DNA from: Sulfurimonas sp.
Lineage (GTDB): Bacteria > Campylobacterota > Campylobacteria > Campylobacterales > Sulfurimonadaceae
Direction of reading: 5' to 3'
Assembly (NCBI GenBank): GCA_021732045.1
Contig: JAKFWK010000004.1
Span: 155,514-219,513, forward strand
Length of the DNA: 64,000 bases
Of the stretch, positions 44,652 through 54,600 are shown piece by piece. Below the pieces are notes generated by a model, which saw only the letters and a list, made by a program, of their open reading frames with translations, did no database searches and was not told the origin of the DNA. Every line of letters begins with the position of its first letter. The stretch's first letter is position 1. The translations under genes were made by a program, and so were the position numbers.

Positions 44652-45157
44652 AAATTGAGCTAAAAGAAGAGGTCTTTGAGCTTATTAATTTTATTGATTT
44701 AACACTTAATGAGCAAAAGATGGTTTTAGTGTGGCGAAATCATGAGAGTGTGAAAAAATGGATGCATGACTCACAAAATATCACAACTAAAAATCACTTA
44801 AAGTTTATAGCGTCGCTGAAAATGTCTAAAACAAAAGAGTATATGGTTGTGAAAAAAAACACTGATTATATCGGCGTTGTAGATTTTACAGATATTAATT
44901 TTGCTAAAAAGAGCGCAGATATAGGGCTTTATGCAAATCCTATTGATAAAATCAAGGGAGCTGGAAGTATGCTTTTAGAAGTTGGCTTGAAGTATGCTTT
45001 TGAGGTTCTAAAACTTAAAACTCTAAATCTTGAAGTATTTATTGATAATGAAAGAGCCATTGGTCTATATAGAAAATTTAACTTTAAAGATAGTGGTAAA
45101 AAAGTAGCCGATGGAAAAAGTATTATTTGTATGAAGTTTAGAAATGAAGAGGAGTAG
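44648..45157 (+). CDS. pseH: UDP-4-amino-4,6-dideoxy-AltNAc N-acetyltransferase
   Basis: A 169-residue GNAT enzyme. FELINFIDLTLNEQKMVLVWRNHESVKKWMHDSQNI is the PseH opening. IGLYANPIDKIKGAGSMLL is the acetyl-CoA pyrophosphate loop, and NLEVFIDNERAIGLYRKFNF the C-terminal part. It acetylates the C4 amine of the PseC product. Coupled to pseG and three bases from pseI. Confidence 0.93.
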   Translation: MKIELKEEVFELINFIDLTLNEQKMVLVWRNHESVKKWMHDSQNITTKNHLKFIASLKMSKTKEYMVVKKNTDYIGVVDFTDINFAKKSADIGLYANPIDKIKGAGSMLLEVGLKYAFEVLKLKTLNLEVFIDNERAIGLYRKFNFKDSGKKVADGKSIICMKFRNEEE

Positions 45158-45160
45158 CAG

Positions 45161-46201
45161 ATGAAAATAGGTAATTTTGATTTAGAAAAAGATGGCACTT
45201 ACATTATAGCGGAGCTGAGCGCTAACCATAATGGAAGTTTGCAAAATGCGCTTGATACCATAAAGGCTGCGAAAGAGTGTGGAGCGGATGCTATAAAACT
45301 TCAAACATACACCGCCGATACTTTGACGCTTGACAGTGATAGAGAGGATTTTATCATCAAAGGCACAACGCTTTGGGATGATAAAAAGCTTTATGATTTG
45401 TACAAAGAAGCATACACTCCATGGGAGTGGCACAGAGAGCTGTTTGAGTTTGCTAGAAGCATAGAGATAGATATATTTTCTACTCCCTTTGATAAAAGTG
45501 CTGTTGATTTTTTAGAACAGTTCGGTCCCTCAACATATAAAATAGCCTCTTTTGAGATAACGGATTATGAGCTTGTGCGGTATGTTGCCTCTAAGGGCAG
45601 ACCCATTATCATAAGTACAGGAATTGCTACGGTTGATGAGATTCAAGATGTTGTTGATATTTGCAGAGCCGAGGGTAATGAAAATATAATACTGCTTAAG
45701 TGTACTTCCGCATATCCGGCACCGCTTCATGAGGCAAATCTCCTAACTATCCCAAACCTTGCTCAAACTTTTGGTGTTGTGAGTGGTTTTTCAGATCACA
45801 CTATGGGAAGCACCGCTCCTATTGTCGCAGTTGCTCTTGGGGCAAAAGTGATAGAGAAACACTTTATAGTTGACAGAGCCATCGGCGGAGCTGATGCTGA
45901 GTTTTCTATGAATAAAGAGGAGTTTAGCGATATGGTAAGAGCCATAAGAGATGCTGAGAAACTTCTTGGGCGAGTTGACTATAGCATGAGTGAAAAGAAG
46001 AGAAAAAATAGGCAGTTCTCAAGAAGTCTTTATGTAACAAAAAATATGAAAAAAGGTGAAATTTTTAGCCAAGAGTCTGTGCGAAGCGTAAGACCCGGGT
46101 TTGGACTTCATCCAAAATATTTTAAAGAGATTTTAGGAAAAGTGGCAACTCGTGATATTTCATTTGCAGAAGCTTTAGGAAAAAGTGATATATCTTGGTA
46201 A
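45161..46201 (+). CDS. pseI: Pseudaminic acid synthase
   Basis: A 346-residue NeuB-family enzyme. The barrel has YIIAELSANHNGSLQNALDTI and STPFDKSAVDFLEQFGPSTYKIASFEITD, with GFSDHTMGSTAPIVAVALGA near its end. The C-terminal antifreeze-like SAF domain contains FSRSLYVTKNMKKGEIFSQESVRSVRPGFGLHPKY. It condenses the trideoxy-altrose with phosphoenolpyruvate. A GGAG site precedes the ATG. Its end overlaps the next gene by seven bases. Confidence 0.96.
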   Translation: MKIGNFDLEKDGTYIIAELSANHNGSLQNALDTIKAAKECGADAIKLQTYTADTLTLDSDREDFIIKGTTLWDDKKLYDLYKEAYTPWEWHRELFEFARSIEIDIFSTPFDKSAVDFLEQFGPSTYKIASFEITDYELVRYVASKGRPIIISTGIATVDEIQDVVDICRAEGNENIILLKCTSAYPAPLHEANLLTIPNLAQTFGVVSGFSDHTMGSTAPIVAVALGAKVIEKHFIVDRAIGGADAEFSMNKEEFSDMVRAIRDAEKLLGRVDYSMSEKKRKNRQFSRSLYVTKNMKKGEIFSQESVRSVRPGFGLHPKYFKEILGKVATRDISFAEALGKSDISW

Positions 46202-47211
46202 AAATTGCTCTTTTTTTTAATGATGGCGGACCTAGCAATAACCTAATCTCTATCATCAAAAGATATGAAGAAGATTATGAGTGGCACCTGTTTGCGTTTA
46301 AAGAGTCTCCTGCTTGGTTGGTTTTTGAAAAAGCGAATCTTGGGGTTTGTATAAAAGAGTTAGATAAAGATTCTGACATAAAACAAGAGCTTCTTTTTTT
46401 AAAACCTGCCGTTGTTTTGGTTGGCACAAGTTGGCAAAATAGGACTCATCTAGAGTTTATAAAAGTGGCAAAAACTCTTCATATTCCATCGGTTGCGATG
46501 CTGGAACATTGGGTAAACTATAGAGAGAGATTTGGCTATCCCGATAAAAACTATAGAAAAAATATCTCTGATTTTATAACCGTGAATGATATTTATGGCT
46601 ATGAAATGGCTGATGATTTAGGTTTTGCAAATATCATAAAACTTAGATTTTATAATCTTTTGGATGATATAGAGATTTTTGAGAATACTCAGATAAAAGA
46701 GCAAAATAGTCTGCTTTTTATAAGTGAACCTACAAAAAAAGTGGCTCTTAATAGTTATGGTAATGAAAATTATTGGGGATTTGATGAGTTTGAGGTTTAC
46801 GAAGAGATATGTGAAAATATGGAACTCTTCGGCACAAATGAGCTAAATATAAGGCTTCATCCCTCGGATGAAATTGGTAAATATGATTATTTGACAAGTA
46901 GATATAAAAACATAAAAATAGAGATAGAAAATCCGTATGAAACAGCGTTGATTAGCTCACTCTGTAAAAATAAAATTATCATTGGAATAGATGGTTTCGT
47001 ACTTTTTGAAGCAATGTTGCTTGGAAAACTCTCTCTCTCGCTTATGCCACCTTCAAAAAGAGAGTGTGTTGTACCTATTTTTGAGCAAAATAAAATTAGA
47101 GCCATAAATAAAAATATGAAACTATCTGATTTTAAAAGAGCTCTATCTGTGGACGAGATAAAATCATTTGGAATTGATTTTGCTACTATGATAAAACAGA
47201 TAGTAAAATAG
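46195..47211 (+). CDS. Putative GT-B-type glycosyltransferase
   Basis: A 338-residue protein starting at TTG inside the end of pseI. The N-terminal half has Rossmann-like features (KIALFFNDGGPSNNLISII, PAVVLVGTSWQNRTHLEFIKVA, PSVAMLEHWVNY). The C-terminal half has NIRLHPSDEIGKYDYL and KIIIGIDGFVLFEAMLLGKLSLSL, the HP and G...EA elements common in GT-B transferases and CDP-glycerophosphotransferase-like proteins. It could attach pseudaminic acid or a related sugar. The exact family is not recognised. Confidence 0.6.
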   Translation: MVKIALFFNDGGPSNNLISIIKRYEEDYEWHLFAFKESPAWLVFEKANLGVCIKELDKDSDIKQELLFLKPAVVLVGTSWQNRTHLEFIKVAKTLHIPSVAMLEHWVNYRERFGYPDKNYRKNISDFITVNDIYGYEMADDLGFANIIKLRFYNLLDDIEIFENTQIKEQNSLLFISEPTKKVALNSYGNENYWGFDEFEVYEEICENMELFGTNELNIRLHPSDEIGKYDYLTSRYKNIKIEIENPYETALISSLCKNKIIIGIDGFVLFEAMLLGKLSLSLMPPSKRECVVPIFEQNKIRAINKNMKLSDFKRALSVDEIKSFGIDFATMIKQIVK

Positions 47212-47218
47212 GATAAAG

Positions 47219-48181
47219 ATGAACGCTGCCATAGTCGGATGTGGAAATATCGCTGGATTTTACGACACTCCAGATTCTGATGAAATTTTAACTCATGCTC
47301 ATGCGTTTGCCCTTTGTAAGATAACAGAACTTATAGCATGCTGTGATATAAACGAAATGAGTTTGCAAAAATTTAGCTCCGTCTGGAGAAGTGATATTCG
47401 TACATACTTAAGTGTTGATGAGATGCTAAAAAAGGAAGATATTGACCTTTTAGTTATTGCTTCAAATACAGAATCGCACTTTGATGTTTTAGAAAAAGTG
47501 CTTCTGAAAACGGATATAAAACATATAATCTGTGAAAAACCATTTGTTTCAAATATGCGAGAGTATAGTAAAATCCATGAACTTATCGAGAAGAAAAACC
47601 CAAATCTGCTTATAAACTTCATCCGATGTTTTGACCCATCTATAAACGGCGTTAAAAAACTACTTGAAAAAGGAAAACTTGGAGCTGTTTTAGGGTTTAG
47701 TGCAAGAGTAAACAAAGGGCTTTATCATAACGGTTCCCATGTGCTGAGCCTTGTTGAGCATTTTTTTGGAGAGATAAACAAATTTGAGGCAAATGGTGCA
47801 AGTGTAATTGATGGCGATATTTACGGCTCTTTTTGGATGCAGACCAAGCAGACAAGTGGAGTTTTGATAAATTTTGACAGTAGTGAGTTTTCTATATTTG
47901 AGATGGAAATTGTGTGTCAAAAAGGTGTTATAAAGATTCAGAAATCTGGTTTTGATATAAGAGTCTATAAGGCAAAAGAGTCCAAAAAAGTAAAAGGGAC
48001 AAAAGAGCTAAAACTTCATAAAAAATATCCAAATAGTCTAAAATACTACGCAAAAAATAGTCTAGAGTTTCTTTTGGATAAAAACTCAAAAGAGCAGCTA
48101 GAAAAGCATCTCAGTATTAGTTCTAAGCTGCTAAAAATAAGAGAAAATCTACTCAAAGGAGAGTCGTGCAACTTGCAATAA
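47219..48181 (+). CDS. Gfo/Idh/MocA family NAD(P)-dependent oxidoreductase
   Basis: A 320-residue protein. The dinucleotide-binding motif is AAIVGCGNIAGFYDTP and the conserved IICEKPFVSN contains the Glu-Lys-Pro of the family. The C-terminal substrate domain includes YHNGSHVLSLVEHFFGEI, where the His-based active site lies. It probably oxidises or reduces a nucleotide sugar or cyclic polyol used by the aminotransferase downstream. It overlaps that gene by 16 bases. Confidence 0.85.
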   Translation: MNAAIVGCGNIAGFYDTPDSDEILTHAHAFALCKITELIACCDINEMSLQKFSSVWRSDIRTYLSVDEMLKKEDIDLLVIASNTESHFDVLEKVLLKTDIKHIICEKPFVSNMREYSKIHELIEKKNPNLLINFIRCFDPSINGVKKLLEKGKLGAVLGFSARVNKGLYHNGSHVLSLVEHFFGEINKFEANGASVIDGDIYGSFWMQTKQTSGVLINFDSSEFSIFEMEIVCQKGVIKIQKSGFDIRVYKAKESKKVKGTKELKLHKKYPNSLKYYAKNSLEFLLDKNSKEQLEKHLSISSKLLKIRENLLKGESCNLQ

Positions 48182-49458
48182 ATGGTGGGAAAAAATTAAG
48201 AGATAAGCCTTTTCCAGCTTACAACACAATAGGCAAAGAGGAAGAAGAAGCGGTTTTAAGGGTGCTTAGAAGCGGTAAACTCTCTACTTACATCGGCTCT
48301 TGGCATGATGATTTCTATGGTGGGACAGAAGTTAGGGCACTAGAGAAAGAGTGGGCTGAGTATTTTGGTGCAAAACATGCCATAAGCGTAAACTCTGCAA
48401 CCTCTGGGCTTTATGCCGCAGTCGGAGCGCTTGGTATAACCGCTGGCGATGAGGTGATAGTTTCTCCCTATACTATGAGTGCGAGTGCTACGGCGATACT
48501 GCTTTATGGTGGAATTCCTGTGTTTGCGGATATTGAAGAGGAGTTTTTTTGTATAGATCCAAAATCCGTTGAGAGCAAGATAACTTCAAAAACAAAAGCG
48601 ATTATGGCGGTTGATATATTTGGACAGCCGAGCGATTATAGGGCTTTGAGAGAGATAGCAGACAAGCACAATCTTAAAATCATAGAGGACTGCGCACAAG
48701 CTCCTTATGCAAAACTTGATGGTAAATTTGCTGGAACGCTTGGGGATATTGGTATTTTCTCGCTTAACTATCACAAGCATATACATAGCGGAGAGGGTGG
48801 AATCGTGGTAACAAACAGTGATGAGCTAGCATTTAAAATTCAGCTTATCCGAAATCATGCAGAGGTTGTAATTGGCGCAAAAGGGTACAAAGAGAAGAGT
48901 GAGCTTCACAATATGCTAGGGTTTAACTACCGTATGACGGAAATCGAGGCTTCTATCGCAAGAGTTCAACTGCTAAAGTTAAAAGATTTGGTTGAGCAAA
49001 GAGTAGAAAATGTTCTATATATGGAAGAGAGATTTAAAAAGATGCCATTTTTAAAAGTTCCACCCATTAGAGATGGTGCAGCTCACTCTTATTATGTTCA
49101 TATACTTGTGTTTGATGAGAAGATAGCAGGAGTTCATAGAAACAGATTTATAGATGCTGTAAAAGCTGAACTTCCGCCAACTATTATGCGGGACGACAGC
49201 GCTGTTTTGCTTAGCTACGGATATGTAAAACCTCTATATCTTCAACCGCTCTATCAGGAAAAAATCTGTTTTGGAGAGTATCCGTTTAACCATACAGAGC
49301 GGGAGTACAAAAAAGGCGACTGTCCTGTTTGTGAAGATATGCACTACAACAAAATCATAACTCATGAGCTTATGCGCCCTGGAATGAGTAGAGATGATAT
49401 GGATGATGTAGTTCGTGCCTTTGAGAAAGTGTGGGAAAATAGAGGTGAACTCAGCTGA
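48166..49458 (+). CDS. DegT/DnrJ/EryC1/StrS family sugar aminotransferase
   Basis: A 430-residue PLP enzyme starting at GTG behind AAAGGAGAG. SVNSATSGLYAAVGALGI is the phosphate loop. IIEDCAQAPYAKLDGKFAGTLGDIGIFSLNYHKHIHSGEGGIVVT carries the Asp and the PLP-binding Lys (NYHKHIHSGEGG). The C-terminal CPVCEDMHYNKIITHELMRPGMS is an extension not present in PseC. With the oxidoreductase it forms a second amino-sugar route next to the pse genes. The product is unknown. Confidence 0.88.
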   Translation: MQLAINGGKKLRDKPFPAYNTIGKEEEEAVLRVLRSGKLSTYIGSWHDDFYGGTEVRALEKEWAEYFGAKHAISVNSATSGLYAAVGALGITAGDEVIVSPYTMSASATAILLYGGIPVFADIEEEFFCIDPKSVESKITSKTKAIMAVDIFGQPSDYRALREIADKHNLKIIEDCAQAPYAKLDGKFAGTLGDIGIFSLNYHKHIHSGEGGIVVTNSDELAFKIQLIRNHAEVVIGAKGYKEKSELHNMLGFNYRMTEIEASIARVQLLKLKDLVEQRVENVLYMEERFKKMPFLKVPPIRDGAAHSYYVHILVFDEKIAGVHRNRFIDAVKAELPPTIMRDDSAVLLSYGYVKPLYLQPLYQEKICFGEYPFNHTEREYKKGDCPVCEDMHYNKIITHELMRPGMSRDDMDDVVRAFEKVWENRGELS

Positions 49459-49475
49459 TTTGACTCAGCTTTTAT
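49453..49475 (+). terminator. Rho-independent terminator of the pse/amino-sugar operon
   Basis: AGCTGA and TCAGCT form a perfect six-base stem with a six-base loop, followed by TTTATC. The stop codon of the aminotransferase lies within the stem. It separates two convergent operons. Confidence 0.6.
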
Positions 49476-49489
49476 CTCTTTACCCATTT

Positions 49490-50806
49490 TTACTTTGCTC
49501 CAACCTTGGATAAAACAACCTTGATGGTTTTCATTATGATTACAAAATCAGCCCATAGTGACCAGTTTTTTATATACCAAATTTCCAGTTCATTTCTCTC
49601 TTTAAAGGTAAGATTGTTTCTACCGCTTACTTGCCATAGCCCCGTAATGCCAGGTTTTACTTTTAAAATAAATTGTTTATTCTCCCCTAGCTTATCTGAT
49701 TCATTTATCATATATGGGCGAGGACCGATTAGACTCATTTCACCTTTTAAGATATTGATAATTTGAGGTAGCTCATCTAAAGAAGTGGCTCGTAACATCT
49801 TTCCAAGTCCTGTAATGCGTGGGTCATTTTGGTATTTGTGATACTCTCCATAATATACCACTTCTTCAGGATGCTCTTTTAAGTATTTTTCCAATGTAGC
49901 CTCTGAGTTTTCATACATAGTTCTATACTTGTAGCAGATAAAGTTACTACTGTTTTTTCCAAGTCTAGGCTGTTTGAAAAAAATTGCACCTCTGGAATCC
50001 AAGCGAATCAATAAACCAATGACAGTGTGCACAACCAAGAATGGCAGTAAGATAATAAGTATAATAAAAAATTCCGCTATATTTTTAATCCATATATTGT
50101 GTGCAAGAAGAAGTTTATTTTCCACTTGGATTGTGTTGTATCGTATGTTTGAGTACTCTATGATATTTGAGTTTGCAAAATTAACGCTCGAAATGTAAGG
50201 GACGATGTAAACCTCGGCATGGTGAAGTAGATATTTTGCAATCTTTTGCTTCATTTTTGAAGTATCGCTACCTTTTGATGTGATAATTACCGTGTCGTAT
50301 CTTTTTTCATCATATCGCATACCAAGATACCAGTTTTCATGAAACTCTTTTTTTAAAATATCTTTTTGTGTCTGTTCTCCGATGATATAAACTCTTTTTT
50401 GGAAAAATGTAAATCTATAAAGAAATTTCTTAGTATATCTTTTAGCTAGAGGTATTATAAGTAGGGCCAATGTAAAATAGATGGTTATAAAAATCCGCGA
50501 ATACCCATCTGAAATTTTTGCCAACGCCAATAACGCCATAATAACAAGATACCCATAGAGGATGGACTGCATTATTTTTTTGGTCTCTTGCCAAAAGTCA
50601 TATCTTAAAGTATATATATTTTCATAAAACATTAATATAAAAATGACAAAAATGACAAAATAAAAGTTTTGAAGCCTCAGCTCATGAAATGTTGGTAGAA
50701 ATAAGTCGCCTATATTTACTCTTAAATAATATGCTAAATAAAAAAGAGCCATCAAAACTGCTATGTCAATTAAAATAAGAATGAGACTTAGGAGATATTT
50801 TTTCAT
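49490..50806 (-). CDS. Polyprenyl-phosphate sugar-1-phosphate transferase (WbaP/WcaJ-like)
   Basis: A 438-residue membrane enzyme with about five N-terminal transmembrane segments, a poorly conserved middle, a further membrane segment near 245-265, and the bacterial sugar transferase domain. That domain has LDSRGAIFFKQPRLGKNSSNFICYKYRTM, ATSLDELPQIINILKGEMSLIGPRPY and VKPGITGLWQVSGRN. It begins glycan synthesis by loading the first sugar onto undecaprenyl phosphate. It is the last gene of the minus-strand operon and overlaps the Wzt stop by ATGA. Confidence 0.92.
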   Translation of the reverse strand: MKKYLLSLILILIDIAVLMALFYLAYYLRVNIGDLFLPTFHELRLQNFYFVIFVIFILMFYENIYTLRYDFWQETKKIMQSILYGYLVIMALLALAKISDGYSRIFITIYFTLALLIIPLAKRYTKKFLYRFTFFQKRVYIIGEQTQKDILKKEFHENWYLGMRYDEKRYDTVIITSKGSDTSKMKQKIAKYLLHHAEVYIVPYISSVNFANSNIIEYSNIRYNTIQVENKLLLAHNIWIKNIAEFFIILIILLPFLVVHTVIGLLIRLDSRGAIFFKQPRLGKNSSNFICYKYRTMYENSEATLEKYLKEHPEEVVYYGEYHKYQNDPRITGLGKMLRATSLDELPQIINILKGEMSLIGPRPYMINESDKLGENKQFILKVKPGITGLWQVSGRNNLTFKERNELEIWYIKNWSLWADFVIIMKTIKVVLSKVGAK

Positions 50807-51732
50807 ATTTTATACTTCTTTATTATTTCTTGAACTTCTCTGTTTTTCTCTCTTCTAAAACTATCAAAAAACCAACCATATTTATTGAAATAGTAGATTG
50901 TAGATTTTATATGAGCTATCAGTAAAGATTTATTTTTATTTTGTTTTGTTTCATCTGACTCTAAGTATTTTGAGAATTTAATGTTTTCATCATTAAGATT
51001 TTCTCTCATTTCTTTTATATATTGTTCGGCCACATCACTAGCTTTACCTATAGCATGCATTACGCCATTTTTTATATATATACCTCTTTCACAAAGACTT
51101 TTCACACTATTTATATCATGACTCACAAAAAGTATGGTCGTTCCTTTTTGCTTGATTCTATCCATTGCGGTCATACACTTTGCTTGAAAGTTCATATCTC
51201 CCACACTTAAAGCTTCATCTACTATAAGTATGTCTGGGTCTACATTTATAGCTATTGCAAAAGCAAGTCTAGCAAACATGCCACTACTATAGCTTTTTAC
51301 AGGCTGATAAACAAAATCATTAATATCTGCAAACTGAAGAATTCTATCTAATCTCTGTTCTGTTTCTTGATAGGTATATCCTATTAAAGTACCTTGTAAA
51401 TAAATATTTTCTATACCTGTATATTCAGGATTGAAACCTGCTCCAAGCTCAAGGAGCGATGCTATCTTTCCATTTACATGCACATGCCCATGAGTTGGGG
51501 ATAAAACACCTGTTATTATTTTTAGTAATGTTGACTTACCTGCCCCATTATGTCCTATAATACCTACAGTTTCACCTTTTTCTATTGTAAAGCTAATATC
51601 ATGTAGTGCATGAAATTCATTATGGTACTTCTTTTTTAAAGGATGCAAAGCTTCTTTGAGTCTATCGCTTGGTTTATTATAAAGCTTATAAGTTTTAGTA
51701 AGGTTTTGAACTTTTATAGCAATATTTTTCAT
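50803..51732 (-). CDS. wzt: Polysaccharide ABC exporter ATP-binding protein (Wzt-like)
   Basis: A 309-residue ABC ATPase. Walker A is GHNGAGKSTLLK, the signature is KSYSSGMFARLAFAIA, Walker B is ILIVDEALSVGD and the His switch is FVSHD. LLELGAGFNPEYTGIENIYL is typical of the KpsT/Wzt subfamily. The C-terminal tail is short, so it lacks the O-antigen-binding domain of long Wzt proteins. With the permease it exports a lipid-linked glycan. Confidence 0.92.
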   Translation of the reverse strand: MKNIAIKVQNLTKTYKLYNKPSDRLKEALHPLKKKYHNEFHALHDISFTIEKGETVGIIGHNGAGKSTLLKIITGVLSPTHGHVHVNGKIASLLELGAGFNPEYTGIENIYLQGTLIGYTYQETEQRLDRILQFADINDFVYQPVKSYSSGMFARLAFAIAINVDPDILIVDEALSVGDMNFQAKCMTAMDRIKQKGTTILFVSHDINSVKSLCERGIYIKNGVMHAIGKASDVAEQYIKEMRENLNDENIKFSKYLESDETKQNKNKSLLIAHIKSTIYYFNKYGWFFDSFRREKNREVQEIIKKYKI

Positions 51733-52541
51733 TATAGTACATCCGCAAAGTGAGGTCTCAATTTTCTAAAGATAATAGCACCGCCAAATAAAAATAAAGC
51801 ACTCACGGCCCAATAATAAATAGTTGCATCCATCTTTTCCCAAAACCAAACATTATTTATAAGGCTATCTCTATATCCTTGTATTATGTAATTCATGGGA
51901 TTGTACTCTATGATAAAACGATATTTTTCAGGGATTTGTGTTAATGACCAAAAGACAGGAGTAAGCCAAAATCCAAACTGTATTACCATCCCTATAATCT
52001 GACTCATATCTCTAAAAAATACAACGATGGCACTTGTTGCCCATGAAATCCCAAGCATCAAAATAATCGTGCAAAATAGATAGTAAAATATTTGAAACCA
52101 ATAAACTGTTGGTTTTTGCCCATATAACATAAACATTCCAAGTAAAATCAAGATAAAAAACAGATGTATAACAAGAGCTGAAGTAATCTGAACAATTGGC
52201 AATAGTGAGACACGAAATACTACTTTTTTTACCAAGAAGCTGTTTGCTAAAATGGCATTTGTACCATTTGATAAGCTTTCTGAAATAAAAAACCATGGAA
52301 ACATACCGACCATAAGCCAAAGAATAAAAGGAAAATCTTGAACAGGCGCACTTCTGAAGCCTATATCAAAAATAAACCAAAAAATAAAAACAGTAATCAT
52401 GGGCTGTATAAAAGCCCAAAGCGCCCCTAAATAGCTGCCCATATATCTTGATTTAAAATCATTTTTGGCTAAATCTATAAGAAGTCTTTTATTTTTAAAA
52501 ATATCTCTTATAAATCTATAAAAAGTTTTTATATAGTTCAT
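51732..52541 (-). CDS. wzm: Polysaccharide ABC exporter permease (Wzm-like, ABC-2 type)
   Basis: A 269-residue ABC-2 permease with six transmembrane segments. LIDLAKNDFKSRYMGSYLGALWAFIQPM is the conserved N-terminal interface motif and GFWLTPVFWSLTQIPEKYRFIIEYNPMNYIIQGYRD the C-terminal one. The ATG at 52541 overlaps the cysQ stop as ATGA, which favours it over an upstream TTG at 52556. Its stop overlaps wzt by TAATG. Confidence 0.92.
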   Translation of the reverse strand: MNYIKTFYRFIRDIFKNKRLLIDLAKNDFKSRYMGSYLGALWAFIQPMITVFIFWFIFDIGFRSAPVQDFPFILWLMVGMFPWFFISESLSNGTNAILANSFLVKKVVFRVSLLPIVQITSALVIHLFFILILLGMFMLYGQKPTVYWFQIFYYLFCTIILMLGISWATSAIVVFFRDMSQIIGMVIQFGFWLTPVFWSLTQIPEKYRFIIEYNPMNYIIQGYRDSLINNVWFWEKMDATIYYWAVSALFLFGGAIIFRKLRPHFADVL

Positions 52542-53293
52542 TTCACAACAAACCAAGGATTTAATAAATTTTCTTTATTGTATGCCAAGGGAATATTAGA
52601 TTTAAATTGATAGGTCATCTTCCCAGATTCTCGCACAATAGCATCCGCAGCAGCCGTGTCCCACTCCATGGTTGGAGCTAGTCTTGGGTAGATGTCTGCT
52701 TCCCCAGTTGCTACCATACATAGTTTTAGTGAACTTCCTTTTGATACTTGCTCAATTTCTTTTGCATCAAGGAGATCTATAAAACTTTGTGTTTCATCTG
52801 ATAGATGGGATTTGCTTGCAACTACAAAGAGTTTTTCTTTTGGATTTTGATTTATCTGTAGTGGAAGTTTTTGGTTGTTTTTGTAAGCACCCTCGTTTTT
52901 TTTAGCCCAGTACAGTTCATGTAAAGCTGGGGCATATACGACGCCTAAAACAGGGGTATTTTTGTGAATAAGAGCAATATTTACGGTAAACTCATCATTT
53001 TTTTTGATGAACTCTTTTGTGCCGTCTATGGGGTCTATGCACCAGTAGTGTTCCCACTTTTTTCTTGTGTCGTATGGCACTTCCTTGTTTTCTTCGCTCA
53101 TTAGTGGTATACTTGGGTAGAGTTTTTGAAGTGCATTACAGATGATTTCATTTGCTTTTAGGTCCGCTTCCGTTAATGGTGATTTGTCATCTTTATACTC
53201 GACTGTAAAATCTTTGTTATAGATTTCCATAATAGCAATACCTGCTTCTAGTGCTATTTTTTTTATATCTTCTATATTTATACTTTTAAGCAT
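52538..53293 (-). CDS. cysQ: 3'(2'),5'-bisphosphate nucleotidase
   Basis: A 251-residue inositol-monophosphatase-fold enzyme. The metal-binding residues are in [38 protein letters not shown] and the later [18 protein letters not shown]. It removes the 3' phosphate of PAP left after sulfate transfer from PAPS and regulates PAPS levels. Its place beside the APS kinases and the glycan exporter suggests sulfate is being transferred to a product. Confidence 0.93.
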   Translation of the reverse strand: MLKSINIEDIKKIALEAGIAIMEIYNKDFTVEYKDDKSPLTEADLKANEIICNALQKLYPSIPLMSEENKEVPYDTRKKWEHYWCIDPIDGTKEFIKKNDEFTVNIALIHKNTPVLGVVYAPALHELYWAKKNEGAYKNNQKLPLQINQNPKEKLFVVASKSHLSDETQSFIDLLDAKEIEQVSKGSSLKLCMVATGEADIYPRLAPTMEWDTAAADAIVRESGKMTYQFKSNIPLAYNKENLLNPWFVVK

Positions 53294-53885
53294 TCAAATA
53301 TCCGTTGTTTTTTAAATAAGTGATTATTTTATCTATATTTTTATTTATATCTTCTTTGTCGTTTAGTAGATAAACCTCTGGATTGGTAGGTTTTTCGTAT
53401 GGACTGTCTATGCCTGTAAAATTTTTCAGCTCCCCAGCTCTCGCTTTTTTATAAAGTCCTTTTGGGTCTCTTTGCTCACAAACCTCAAAAGGAGTATCTA
53501 CAAATATCTCTATAAACTCACTTTCTTCTACGAGAGTTCTTGCTAGTTCTCTATCTTTTATAAAAGGAGATATGAAAGCTGTTAAAGCTATGGTGCCACT
53601 ATCTACAAAGAGCTTAGCTACTTCGCCTATGCGTCTTATGTTCTCTACTCTTGATGCTTCATCAAATCCCAAGTCACCGTTTAGTCCATGACGAACATTG
53701 TCGCCATCTAGTAGATATGTGTGATATCCCATCTCATGCAGTTTGGCTTCTAGTGCGTTGGCAAGAGTTGACTTGCCACTTCCACTAAGTCCTGTAAACC
53801 ATAAAATGCAAGGTTTTTGTTTTTTTTGTTTTGCTCTTTTTTCTTTGCTTATTTGAGCGCTGTGCCAGACTATATTATTTGACAT
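53286..53885 (-). CDS. cysC: Adenylylsulfate (APS) kinase
   Basis: A 199-residue protein with P-loop [15 protein letters not shown], the substrate motif [17 protein letters not shown] and the lid motif [11 protein letters not shown], all canonical for APS kinase. It phosphorylates APS to PAPS. It overlaps cysQ by eight bases and the upstream fusion gene by 11. Confidence 0.94.
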   Translation of the reverse strand: MSNNIVWHSAQISKEKRAKQKKQKPCILWFTGLSGSGKSTLANALEAKLHEMGYHTYLLDGDNVRHGLNGDLGFDEASRVENIRRIGEVAKLFVDSGTIALTAFISPFIKDRELARTLVEESEFIEIFVDTPFEVCEQRDPKGLYKKARAGELKNFTGIDSPYEKPTNPEVYLLNDKEDINKNIDKIITYLKNNGYLNA

Positions 53886-54600
53886 AATTTTTCTTTATAT
53901 ATTTAACTATCATCTGCGTGGCTTCATCAGCGGACATAACATCCGTATCTATTGTAATCTCTGCTCGTTGTGGCTCTTCATAAACATCATTTATGCCTGA
54001 AAAGTTTTGAAACTCCCCACTAAGAGCTTTTGCATAGACGCCTTTATAATCTCTTAGTTTGCATGTTTGTATATCTGCTTTTACATACACAACTATGTTA
54101 TTTATTACCATCTCTCGAATCGCTTTTCTTGACTCTTTGTATGGTGATACAAAAGATGCTACTGTTGAGATAGAGTTTTTTTGCAGGGTGCAAATCAAAT
54201 TTCCTATGCGGTGCATATGCCTGTTTCTATCTTCTCTGCTGTAGCCTATATCTGGAATAAGATCTCTGATATCTTTTGAGTCAATTCTCTCTAATGGTAT
54301 ATGCAGTTTTTCTAACTCTTTGTATACTTTATCGGCAATGGTTGTTTTTCCGCTTAAAGGAAGTCCTGTAAACCAAAGATTGAAAGGTTCTATTTTTTTT
54401 CTACCCCAAGTAATCTTAAACCAGGCTCTTTCATGTGCCCAATATAACCCTACTTTTAGTGCAGTTTCCATCATGCCGGCAGCTATAGCCAAATCTAATC
54501 TATCAAAAAAAATATAAACTATTATAATAGTGGTGCTTGTAGCTAGAACTCTCCAACTTATGCCCTTAACTATTGAGCGCTTATTTGTTTCTTTATACAT
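53875..54600 (-). CDS. DUF2061 membrane domain fused to a divergent APS kinase
   Basis: A 241-residue protein from the ATG at 54600, which overlaps the cysN stop by one base. Residues 1-70 are the DUF2061 domain, with two membrane segments ([24 protein letters not shown] and [12 protein letters not shown]). The rest resembles APS kinase: P-loop GLPLSGKTT, lid [10 protein letters not shown], but the canonical DGDNVRHGL is replaced by [15 protein letters not shown]. It may anchor PAPS synthesis at the membrane or be a regulatory or otherwise specialised kinase. Confidence 0.85.
   Translation of the reverse strand: MYKETNKRSIVKGISWRVLATSTTIIIVYIFFDRLDLAIAAGMMETALKVGLYWAHERAWFKITWGRKKIEPFNLWFTGLPLSGKTTIADKVYKELEKLHIPLERIDSKDIRDLIPDIGYSREDRNRHMHRIGNLICTLQKNSISTVASFVSPYKESRKAIREMVINNIVVYVKADIQTCKLRDYKGVYAKALSGEFQNFSGINDVYEEPQRAEITIDTDVMSADEATQMIVKYIKKNYVK

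Noticed and set aside
47299..47715. 138-codon minus-strand frame
   Set aside because: Antisense to the Gfo/Idh oxidoreductase and without domain motifs.
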